Source: Hirundichthys speculiger (taxonomy: Eukaryota > Chordata > Actinopteri > Beloniformes > Exocoetidae). Taken from it: a DNA stretch of 64,000 nucleotides. The position numbers were made by a program, and so were the translations under genes. This document shows, one piece after another, positions 36,980-47,215 of the stretch. Location of the stretch: positions 682,001 to 746,000 of the forward strand of contig JAGFBZ010000258.1 of assembly GCA_018398805.1 (NCBI GenBank), given 5' to 3'. The notes beneath the pieces are model-generated. The model was not told the origin of the DNA. It made no database searches and was given only the letters and a program-made list of their open reading frames with translations. Numbering within the stretch: position 1 is the stretch's first letter; each line of letters opens with the position of its first letter.

Positions 36980-38314
36980 CTAAAAGAAAAACAAGACCAA
37001 TAAAACAAACAGGAGCCTCATAAATTGTAGGATTAAAGGCAAAAAGGTGAAAAGACCCTGTGACATTTGTAAAACGCATTAAAGCAGAAGAATAATCACA
37101 AACACACATTGCATTTATTCAACATGTCTGAAACGTTCACAACTTTCAGATTACCATCCGCTCTGAGTACCCTCTGTGAACGCCACTAACACCCCCAACG
37201 TCTCTGCCCCAGTAAGTATGACTGATGCCACCATCGCACAGTACCAACTGTTGCTACAATAATCTGGATCTTTGAAGAGCTGACCCCTGCCTGCGGAAGA
37301 AACCACTTACATCCCGTAGACCATAACAAACACTCACTGAATAACATGTTTCATGAATAAGACAGCTCCAAACGAGGCGGTGGGACGTGCTAGCATGCTG
37401 TTTTGTTGTGCTGCTCCAAGCCACTGAGCTCAGTTAGGTGTCACAGATGAAACAGTCACTGTTTTATTCTGCATAAAACAAAGCTCAGGTTGAGATGGAA
37501 ACGCTGCGATAGGGTTTGAGAATTAATCTTTTACTTTCTGGTTCAGTGTGTTTCCCATTTTTCAGCCTTGGTCAAAAGCCAGACTGCATTCACACTGACA
37601 GGCGCTGCTGGGATCAGCCCGTATCAAGGACGGAGGTACTTTGGAAGAAGCGATTAGGGAGCTTTGTCTCCAGATCCGATTCTCTGTCAGAGTCAGAGCG
37701 CCGCAATGAGCAAAATACAAATGAGGCAGCACATCTTGGGAGCGACATTTCGACCCGACATCACCCAGCTGTGCTGAGCGTCGGACACAGTGCAGCAACT
37801 CAGTAAGCAGTGGAAACGTTATCAGTGATAACAGTGACAGCGAGCAGAGGAGGAAGAAAATCAAGTGTGGTTTCAAGTTTAAAATTCCACCTGCATTAAA
37901 AATCAAGGACTTTTGGAAATATTCAGTTTCGCCTAAGGCGATTTCAAACCTCCTCTAGAGGACAACACTTTGAGTTATGTTGGGATGGTGTAAAACTGCT
38001 CACTGGTTCAACAATGATTGAACCCCAATGCACATATTAGACTGTTAAAGTTTTCAGTTTTACTTTCTCCGTGTCTTTTAAATAACCTGCAGGATACTTG
38101 ATAAATGTTATTCACGCAGAGTCTTCAGCGTGTTGAGCACAGAGGGGAGACAACTTCTTTTTCTTTGCAAATTGCTGTTATTATCAATTCTGCTCACCTT
38201 CATCCATTCATCTTCTATCCACCCAACCAGGAGATATGCTCACACTTGAACAATGGAAATTTGTTTTAGAAGAACAGACAGATGATTCTGTCTGGACTTC
38301 CTCCTCAGTTGCTT
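36980..38314. other. Intergenic, nothing firm
   Basis: A further open, Cys/Trp-containing minus-strand stretch at about 37163-37293 was considered together with the candidate orphan exon, but the phases do not match. Nothing else is recognised. Confidence 0.4.
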
Positions 38315-39185
38315 TACACTGTTAAAAAAGAATAGTTGAAAAAACTCCAAATTTCAAGGCAACCTTTTGCAGTAAAAGTTTTGAATTGTCTCAACGATTT
38401 GCAATGTCATTGTCCTAACTCACATTTCATCGTTGTACCAGTTACATTTATATTGTTCTGCGAATAGTCACTGTTATTAATTCTTCATTGGGCCAATATA
38501 AACTTGTTTATTAGCTGAATAGTGTGATTCACAGGACTACCAAAAGCAAATTAACCCAACGGTTTTTTTTACTACTGGAATTAATAAATAAATAAATGCA
38601 TTTTAATAATAAAAGTCTGTGCAGACTGCAGCATAGATTTAAATAAAGCCTTGTTGCTCTGTTACATACGCAAGTAAAAAACGCGACTGAGACACAAATC
38701 TTGAGCATGCAGGCTGGTAACTTAGCTAGTTTAACTAGCATTGTTAATTTAGGTACAAGCCAAATAACCAAGTAGCAAATTTACTGTAGTACATTTGGCA
38801 AAGCAGCATTTAATGCAGCATTTAATCATTTAATGTAATACATGTCGATTTGCAGGCAAAATACTTACTTTCACAAGCTTGGTTGAAGGTCTTCATTTGA
38901 AATAAATACTCTCTCCATCGAAGCTGAGTTGTTGTCAGTTAGAAGCAAGGAAGCATTTGGACTTGCCCTTGCTGTGTATTCTGGGAAACTTTGTCCAACT
39001 TTGTTGTCCCAACAACAAATTACAAATTCAGCCTATTTACAATTACAAATTTAGACACAACTAGGTGCACATGATCGGTCTAATGTGCATTTTCAAATTA
39101 AGAATGACTATTTTAATTTTCATGTTCAAACAAATTAGAATACCAGCTCTGCTGAATAGATCTTCATTTTCTTTTTTACAGTGTA
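38315..39185. mobile_element. TIR element with ACACTGTAAAAAAG ends (about 871 bp)
   Basis: The left end is TACACTGTTAAAAAAGAATA, the right end (reversed) TACACTGTAAAAAAGAAAAT. These are inverted repeats with a TA at each edge. The interior is non-coding and AT-rich. Similar ends occur on common fish MITEs. Superfamily not assigned. Confidence 0.6.
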
Positions 39186-40400
39186 CACATGTGCATTCAG
39201 AACGGGAGTTCCTCTGCTGGAAATGTGCTCCTGCAGCTGGAAATATTACGAAGTGGCGTCGGATAAAGCTCAGAGGAACCAGGATATTATGCAAAGCGCA
39301 CGCTGCGGAAACTGAGAATGGCAGACAAGGCTCCTTGATTACTTTTTCTGCTTCTACATAAATAAAACAAGCATTTTAACCTGACATAAATTCACTGAGC
39401 GACTGGAAAGCGAAACACAAAACAGCAGAAAAAAAAAGTCTAAAGCAGCAGCTCCTACCAGCTGGCACACTAATTGGCATGAATCCTCTGGAATAGTTGG
39501 CACTGCATTTCCTCAATAACACATACTAGAATGGAGTGCATCAGTGCGTCCAGCAACCTGGATGAAAATAAATACCTTTGAGTCTGAGGTAAAAGTTCTT
39601 GGTCCAAAAAGAGTGAACTGCCAGCTCATGGTTGGAAGAGTTACTACCTCCAGCGGAGGAGTTAAAGAATCTCAGGGTCTTTTTCAGGCAGAGAGAAACA
39701 ATCTTGCCTCATACTGGCTGACAGGTAGACCAGGTAGACCTGCAGCGTCTGCACTGATGTAGATTCTGTGCTGCTTTGTGACGCTGAAACAAGGTAAAAG
39801 GAGACAATCTTGTGTGCTTGTTGACTTACATTCCTTCCTTCACCTGCAGTCCTGAGCTGGTAACCAGAAAATAAGATTATTGATAAAATAGCTTCCTTTC
39901 AAGGGTTCTGGGATAAAACTAAGAGGATGAGGAGCTTAGTCATTCATGACAGGGTCAACGCCCGTCTACATCAAATTCATCTGCTCTGGTTGCACAGACA
40001 CATGCAGCCAGGAGGACGCCCTGTTAGGACACACTGGAGTGATTACAGCCATTTTTACATTTTTACCCTGAGATTTTCTGGTGATGAAATGTTCCTGTCT
40101 TTATGCAGAGATCACCTAACCAGCCGTCATTATTTCTCACGGTACACATGCATTCGGTTTCCCTTTGTGAAAACTCTGATTTATGAGCCTGTTGAATGTT
40201 GTAACTCAGTAACATGTGAACTGTGACCTTTGATATTGAACCAGACAAGGCTGTCGCCTGCTTGCATTTTGTGTCTTTCATTGCCATATGATTTTTTTTT
40301 TGAGGGTGCAGTTAGAGACATTAAATGGGAGAGAATGTTTTAATCATTAAGTAGATACTCTGAATGCCATTACTTTGACATCTACTACTGTGAGGAAACT
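39186..40400. other. Intergenic, nothing recognised
   Basis: No supported gene or repeat. Possible upstream remains of the LINE fossil that follows cannot be traced. Confidence 0.45.
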
Positions 40401-40406
40401 TCAACT

Positions 40407-40980
40407 TTGGATTCTTCAATTAGAGGAATTAAGAACAAATTAATCTTTAAGATTTGTTCTTTGATTCACACATTGAACTTCCCTACCTTCCTAGCATTGC
40501 AAAAACTTCGAAAAAAAATGTGTCCTGCAGTTTGCTCATACGTTTTTTTACTTCCAAGACTGAACTTCTGCAAATTCCTTCTTATCAGAATATTGCCAAG
40601 TATCTCTGAAAATCGATCACCCGACCCAAAATGATGCATCAAAAGTTCCGAAGAGAATTAGCAGGAGAGATCATATCTCATCTTTTAGCTTCTCTTCACT
40701 GGCTTCCTGTGAAATCTAGGATAGAATTTAAAAATCTTCACCTCAGTGACTCCGAATTTCCACGTTTCTTTCCAGCAGAGCACTTTGCTCTCAGACGGCA
40801 GGCTTGCTCAAGAGTCCAAGAGCTTCCAAAAGTAGAACGGGAGACAGAGCGCTCAGTTATCAGGGTGCTCTCTTGTGGAACGAACTCCCAATGTGCAGAC
40901 ACCATTAGGCTTAAAACGTTTCTTTTTTTGATAAAGGTTATACAGTTCGTGTTGGCTCGGGTGATCCTGTGACTTGTTTT
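40407..40980 (+). pseudogene. L2/CR1-type LINE fossil, 3' end of the RT ORF
   Basis: Plus-strand frames give LLPRLNFCKFLLIRILP, then SHLLASLHWLPVKSRIEFK (a very characteristic block near the C-terminus of fish L2-like reverse transcriptases), then LSCGTNSQCADTIRLKTFLF. One frameshift near 40631. 5'-truncated. Confidence 0.75.
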
Positions 40981-43081
40981 TGTTACCCTGGTATAGGCCT
41001 AACCTCTTCAACTTTGTGTTTCTCATTTTTTCCTTCGGTATTTTACAGTTCCTCTGTCCCTTTCTCGTACTCCCTTCAAGCTGATCAAGGCAGATGGCAC
41101 CAAACTTGTATTCAGGTCTGGTTTTGCTGAGCGTGTCTGCAGCCTGAGGACTAAAACAAAGCGTAATCTGCTGGTTTTTGGCACAGAAATTGAACTTTTA
41201 AATGCAAGTACGTACATTATATTTTCGTCAACAATTTCTTTTACAATCAAAGAAGAGTTTAATCTGATATTTAAAAAATCAGCATACAAAGTAAGCATGA
41301 GCAGTGATTTGCGTGAAAGCAACACACTTTTATGTATAGTTAGAGCCGTAGTCTTTTGATTGACAGCGGGCAAATGGTTAGCTGTCATTAGTTTGGCAGT
41401 TAGTAATCAACTTTGTCTTGGCACAACTTCTGAGCTGAGAATAAAGACCTAACAGAGCATAGCCATAGTTCCGCTTTCATATTGACACTGTAATATTTAC
41501 AGAAAGGCGTGTCCTCCGTTTTAGTCCGTTGGCTTATACATACTGGATCAAGCAAGGCTGAAAAATTCCACAAACACATGTCCTCACATACATAAAGCCA
41601 GTGTTTTAGAAAGGAAAGTGTAACTCGACGTTCTGTGCGTGATATGTGACCATGTATTGATGGCAGTCAAGCCAAAACAAGAAAAACGTTGTCATTTACC
41701 TGGTGGAACTTCTTCCTTAACCATTTTAATTTGCACGTAACAAGTGTGTCCTCATTCATTCAAGGCTGATTTATTCTTCTGCATCAAAGCTGTGCCGTAC
41801 CTACACCGCAGGTGTGAACCCTCCGCCGTAAGCTATGTCGGACCCCTGACGTGCACCTCTCTCCATATGTAACTAGGCGTTGCCTCGACAACGACCCCAA
41901 GAAATGTGAGTGGTCAGCTTGGTAGAGATGTCCTTCTTCATAATTTAAATTGCTACTTCATCTTTGTCGTTTCCTGACTTTGCTGCAAAGTCTGTAAAAA
42001 TGTTGCTCAACATTTATCAGCGCCATTTCATTTGCTCCGTTGCTATGTCTGTCCAACAAATGGAAGCTCAGCACTGCACGCTGAGGAGCCACATAAAAGA
42101 ACCAGCACGCCAGCGACAGCATAGGGCCAGGGTGTGGAGCTGCTATGCAGAAGCGTAAATCAGCCTTTAATAAAACAAGCCTTCTCCCCATTGCTTCCCC
42201 TTTTTGTCTACCACAAGAGGTAGAAAAAAATGGGTTATCTGAATTTTTTTTCCGGAAAGTGGCAGTTACACACATGACCGGAAAAAAGTAGAAATATTCC
42301 ACAAAGAAAAGCCAGTATGTAAGGAGCTAGCAGTATTGTAAAGACAATATGACTTGTGATTCCATTAACTGTATGAACCAGTTTTACGTTGACCTGGAAG
42401 GTCAAGCAAGTCAACCTGATGCAGCTATCTTCACTCCTGACTGAAGGCTGCTGGTCACAGCTGACCACAGGACACCAGGACACAGGACAGTCTCTTGCCC
42501 ATCAGCTTCAACCTCTTCGACCAGATAATTTCAGGACCCCTCAAAGCTGACTAACTGGACTGCTTACCAACGGGCTGCAAAACCAGCACTGCCAGAGCTG
42601 AAATGAGAAGTAGCAGAAATCAGCTGGGACCCACAGTTACTCAGATCGCCGCGAGGCTTGCCCGACCCAAAGGCAACTGCAATCAGCCTGCCAACAGCAG
42701 CCCAGGCAACAGCCGGGAAGCTCCTCACTTCACGTCTGGCAGCACTCGTTTCACCACTCCAAAGGGTGATGTCACAGGGGTCTTTGTCCAGTCCTTATTT
42801 TATAATTTATGGTTACAACCAGCATTTAAAGAAACAAAAAAGTAAGAAACTCTCTTCAGGAAGGCATGCAGAAGACTTATCCCAAATTTTACTCTGAAAC
42901 ATCTGATTTATAGAATATTCAGGTGTGGCTGAAAAATGAGGATGTAATAAATTGATTTAATTAAATTAATAATATTTTTATCACAATAGCAGCTCTCTGA
43001 CCAGGATGCCAGTCTGGATCTGAATGAGCCCCGAGGAACCAGAGGAACTCTGCACCAGTCACCTTCATGGTGACTAGCACT
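40981..43081. other. Intergenic, nothing recognised
   Basis: Several 60-120 codon open frames exist, but none carries a recognisable domain or convincing splice sites. Confidence 0.45.
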
Positions 43082-43085
43082 TTAA

Positions 43086-44463
43086 CCCTAGAACACTATC
43101 GCTCAAATTCAAAACACCATCACTAACGCCAGGTGATTTTTACCCGAGATAATACACCCAATACAAAGTACTTGTCATCAAAATATATCAAAACATGACA
43201 ATACATGACAAATTTGAGTAGTATTCTTTTATTTTAAACTGTGTCATGTCTAACAAAATGAAAGAAAAGCATCATTAGAAGACCATATAAAAATGCTCCA
43301 AAATTACTGGAAAATTAGGAATTTGGGAACAAAAAATTCCTAAAAAAAAAAAATAATGAAGATGGAAACTTGATTTTTGGTCCACCCATTCCTGAGATAT
43401 TTGAGACTTCCCTGGTGAAGGCTCAGTGTCCTTGGCACACAAATAGCTGCAGGAGAGAAGAACAAAATATGTCATATTTTGAATGGGTAAAAATGACCAG
43501 CTGACAAAAATAACTTTATCATAATATGAATTCTCTTGGAAATCCCCACATTGTGATAGTTATTCATAACCACTGCACTAAATAAAGATAACATGCAATT
43601 CCAGGACCACTCTTACTTACCTTATTCCTTACATGCAATCGGTACACGCGGGGTAGTAATGGCGTGGACACACTGGTCGACGGCAGACGTGGCACCTGTG
43701 TTGTGACTTCCTGTCCGACCCTGAGGGGCAGTCAGCACACCTCACTAAGGGACCACTGCTTTCTGCTGCCACTGGTCCTCCCTCACTGCCAAGAGTACCA
43801 GGGGAAGGGATGTCGAGCACGGTACAGATCAGGATTCTGAGTTGACGTGACAGATTTGAAGAGGGGAGCCTCTGCTCTGCCCATGGTTTGATGAGTGCCA
43901 GTGCCAGAGCCTGCATATAAGGCCTTCTCTGCAGGTAGTTGTCAACTCTCTTCATTGCATTCTCCTTGTGTATGATCCATGAGTTTATCACACCAGTGTT
44001 TATCATGCCATAGAACACGCACAGGGGCCATCTTTTGGTCTTTCTTCCACAGCCATAGTGGAAGAAAGCACATCCCAGCACTTGCTGGAATGCCAGAGAC
44101 ACCAACTCTGCGACAGGAGCAAAGCTGTAGTTGAAGTTGGCAAAGTAAATGTGGCAGTTTCGAATGTTGTCAACCTTGAAAGTGGGCAAGATTGCCTGAT
44201 TTTATACACTAACACTTTCCCTGGGTAGAATCCACCCAAAACCTACTTTACCTTCTATCACTATTGCTGGGTGAAAATCACCCAAACATGTGCCTGTAGG
44301 AAAAAGTGTGTTTTGGATTAGGAAAACACCCATGCCATCAAAGATGTCAAAGACAATGCTGAAGCTACCCAGAGACCCATGACACTCAGATAAAAGCAGC
44401 ATAATGAAAATCACATAAATGTATTTGCTCGGGTAAAAACCACCCGGCAATGGTGTTCTAGGG
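43086..44463 (-). mobile_element. piggyBac-type element, internally deleted (1378 bp)
   Basis: The TIRs CCCTAGAACACTATCGC (left) and CCCTAGAACACCATTGCC (right, reversed) are flanked by TTAA at 43082-43085 and 44464-44467, the piggyBac hallmark. Subterminal motifs of the form GGTGATTTTTACCCGAG recur in both ends in inverted orientation. The minus strand carries the C-terminal part of a transposase. Confidence 0.92.
43629..44189 (-). pseudogene. piggyBac transposase, C-terminal remnant (186 residues)
   Basis: The frame begins in the middle of the catalytic region (NFNYSFAPVAELVS, then KTKRWPLCVFYGMINTGVIN, with the motif RRPYMQALALALIKPW) and ends with a cysteine-rich domain (CADCPSG, then HRCHVCRRPVCPRHYYPACT, ending CM), the zinc-binding DNA-contact domain found at the C-terminus of PGBD4-type proteins. 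The N-terminal half with the first catalytic aspartates is absent. The copy is non-autonomous but the open frame is long for a fossil, so the element is fairly young. Confidence 0.85.
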
Positions 44464-44614
44464 TTAAAAGAAACTGATTCGAGTTGAGAGTTATGTTGTT
44501 TCTGAACACAACATGTTCAGAAAAACCTTTCAGAATAAGCCCAAAATAAGGAAACTTACTCCAAACAGGTTTGAAGCACTATTTTTTTTTTTGCATGTGG
44601 AAAAAGCTGCATAA

Positions 44615-44900
44615 AGCCTACTGACTTCGTACTCCGCATGAGACCCCACTCAGGCGTGGAGCCTCTTTCTTGTGGAATATGTGGTAAAAATGTAACACAT
44701 AGCAATGCTTTGCTGTGTCACGTGAGATATCACACAGGTGAGCGGCCTCACCTTTGAAGCCTTTGTGGGAATGGGATTGTTTGTGCATCACAGTTGCGAA
44801 GGGACGTCAAGATTCACAGATGACAAGCCTCACGCCTGTGATGTTCACCCATCGGGACTGACTAGTCGCACGGGAGTTCATACAGGCGAGACGCCGTTTG
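44615..44900 (+). pseudogene. C2H2 zinc-finger gene fossil
   Basis: Plus-strand sequence near 44655-44745 reads CGICGKNVTHSNALLCHVRY followed by HTGERPH, one complete C2H2 finger plus the canonical linker. Further remnants follow in other frames (an FTD-DKPHACDV-like finger start and HTGETPF near 44880). Stops and frameshifts break the array. It is a decayed multi-finger (ZNF) exon, directly beside the piggyBac copy. Confidence 0.75.
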
Positions 44901-44919
44901 TGTGTGTGTGTGTGTGTAA
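44896..44919 (+). repeat. GT microsatellite
   Basis: Short GT repeat at the right edge of the zinc-finger fossil. Confidence 0.9.
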
Positions 44920-45289
44920 AAACATAATAAATTGAATCCAATCCTGCTGGGTCTTGCTGCTAGGCAAATACAACCTCAGGCAAACAACAAGAAATAATTT
45001 TCCACCCTGTTTATTTATCTATTTTTTAAACAAAAAATAAGTCAAAAGGGAGGGAAAAAACTCATACTGGTAATACTAAATACCTCCAAGATTCAGTAGC
45101 TTGTAGATGCACATCGAGCATCAATAACTTGATGTATTCATTCCTTGTATGACTATCAGATTCTGACGTAAGTGATGAGGAATTTTGACCTGCTCTGCTT
45201 TACATCATTACTTCAGTCTATTGAGGTTTCTTGTATCTTTGGATCAGTGCTGTGTTGCATTAACTACATTTGACTAAGCTTTAGCTGTC

Positions 45290-45720
45290 AGACAGGTGGC
45301 TTCATATTTGCCTCTACAATATTCTGGTATATGGAGGAGTTCTTGGTGTCCAGGTCCTCCACCGCTGTGCTTCACAGTGAGATGTTTCTGTTCAAATATC
45401 CTCCCATGGATGCTGGGCACTGGGGCCAAACAACTTCACATTGGTCTCATCTGTCTGGAGGACGTTTTTTCAGAAATCCTGTGGTTTGTTCGAGTGCAGC
45501 TTCATGAACACCGTTTGTGCTTTAATGTCCTTTTTAGACACAAGAGGCTTTTTACTGGCAATCCTTCCAAACAATTCAAAGCTTTTTCAATTCTGAACAA
45601 GCTTTTCCCGCTGTTGAACTCTAAATTGGCTTTATAACTCTTTCCCACTTTGATGTGCACTAACATTCGCTGCCTTAAGATCGCCGTTTGTCTTTCCCAC
45701 TTCACATTCTGTTTACACAG
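45290..45720 (-). pseudogene. Tc1-like transposase fossil
   Basis: Minus-strand frames read LFGRIASKKPLVSKKDIKAQ, then FMKLHSNKPQDF and, after a stop, KNVLQTDETNVKLFG, which holds the first catalytic Asp in the Tc1 consensus (WxxVLxTDEsxxxLFG). Downstream, VKHSGGG-like sequence is visible in another frame. Both TIRs are lost or unrecognisable. Confidence 0.65.
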
Positions 45721-46739
45721 TCCTCCAGACTGGCAGCTTTATGAAAATATGTGCTTTAATAGACATCTGCACACATTTTTGCACAAGTGTATCTAGAAAC
45801 CCAAAATCCTGTTGGAATTTACGTGCCTTAGGGCTACGCTTCAGTACAGGTTCTAATGTAGATTTGAGTTGAGCCGTGTAAATTTTCCCCCAATGGGTGG
45901 TGACGTCTCTGGAAGCACATCCTATTTACTTTGATACGGTTGAAAGACTAGCCGAAAGACATGTAAACTTTTAAAGGGTATACAGAGTTGGTGATCTATT
46001 ATATTTTTGTTATCGAAGACTAACATCTCTTCTCTCCTTTTCAGTTTTCTGTTTTGGGTGTCTCTACCAGGAAATAGAAAAATTACAAAAGATGTCAGCA
46101 GTGCACCTTCTGCCATTTTATGTAGCATTTAGATTTTTTTTTTCCTTGCATAAATTATAAACCCATACTTGTTATTTGGACTGTTGATGCTCCATCATTG
46201 ACTATCAGACCCTTTGAGAGTGTATAATACTGTTCAGAGGTGGTGCAGACACACAGGACTGAAACATATAAGTTGTTTTTAATGCTGCAGTTAGCATGCA
46301 GGAGATTAACTAAATTCTCATGATCATCATGTTTGCATGAAAAAGTAACAGACTGTGTAACTCAAGTGGAACTACTGAGGCCAGATGAGGTTAACTTGCT
46401 GCTTTTTCGCTTTTTGTGGTGAGTTCTGCCTGTCTTGACCAACATGCCCTTTGCAGAGCCGTGCAGACTGGAACTAGAGCGTGTACAATAAATAAAGTAT
46501 GACTGATTTAATATCACAAAGTTGATCAGATAAATATTATCCAGTCTTCTCATTTTTATCTCAGCCCAGTGTCGACAGGGGATAACTGTGGGAAGCATTT
46601 GCAAAACACTACATTTACAAATACCAGTTAAAACTGTAAAAAAAAAGACACCTTGTGTAAACCTTGTCCACAGGTGGTGACATTTCGTTTTCTTTTTCAT
46701 TCCTTTTTTAAAGAAATGGGTGCTATGTGACCCATACCA
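45721..46739. other. Intergenic, nothing recognised
   Basis: AT-rich sequence with no supported feature. Confidence 0.45.
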
Positions 46740-47215
46740 AAGATGAAAATCACTATCCAGGCTGTTATCATCAGCAAGTTATCACCAAAAGCCAGGGTCT
46801 GTGATGGAATTTACACCTATGTGATGTCAGCTTTAATGCAGAGAAGTATACTGAGATTTAACAGCAATAGTTGCTATCTTCAAGACCAGATCTTTTTCAG
46901 AGACGCCCTTTCATTTTTCTGCAAGACAATGCAAAACCACTTACTTCACACATTACAGAGGCATGGCCGAGGAAGCAGCAGGTATTGCTGCCCAGGCCTG
47001 TTGCGCTGCTGACCTTTTGTCCAGTACAGAATATGCAGATGGTTTTGAAACAAAAAAAATGCCACTGTCATGACCTCACACTGTTGCACGCCCTAAGATG
47101 TATTTGCAGAAAGAATGGGGGCTGGGGGAAACAGAAATGCGTCACTAATGGGCGTCGATGCCAGAACACATTAGAAATGTATTGCATCCAGTGGATAGTG
47201 TATTAAGAAGCTGTG
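46740..47215 (+). pseudogene. Tc1/mariner transposase fossil
   Basis: Plus-strand frames contain FRDALSFF and, one frame over, FLQDNAKPLTSHITEAWPRK, matching the second catalytic block (xxQDNAxPHT). Later blocks are badly decayed. Related in layout to the element at 29610-30441. Confidence 0.55.

Noticed and set aside
37516..37806. Plus-strand 96-codon open frame
   Set aside because: No domain, no splice context and a composition typical of chance frames.
41023..41388. Minus-strand 121-codon open frame
   Set aside because: No family resemblance and no supporting splice sites or neighbours.
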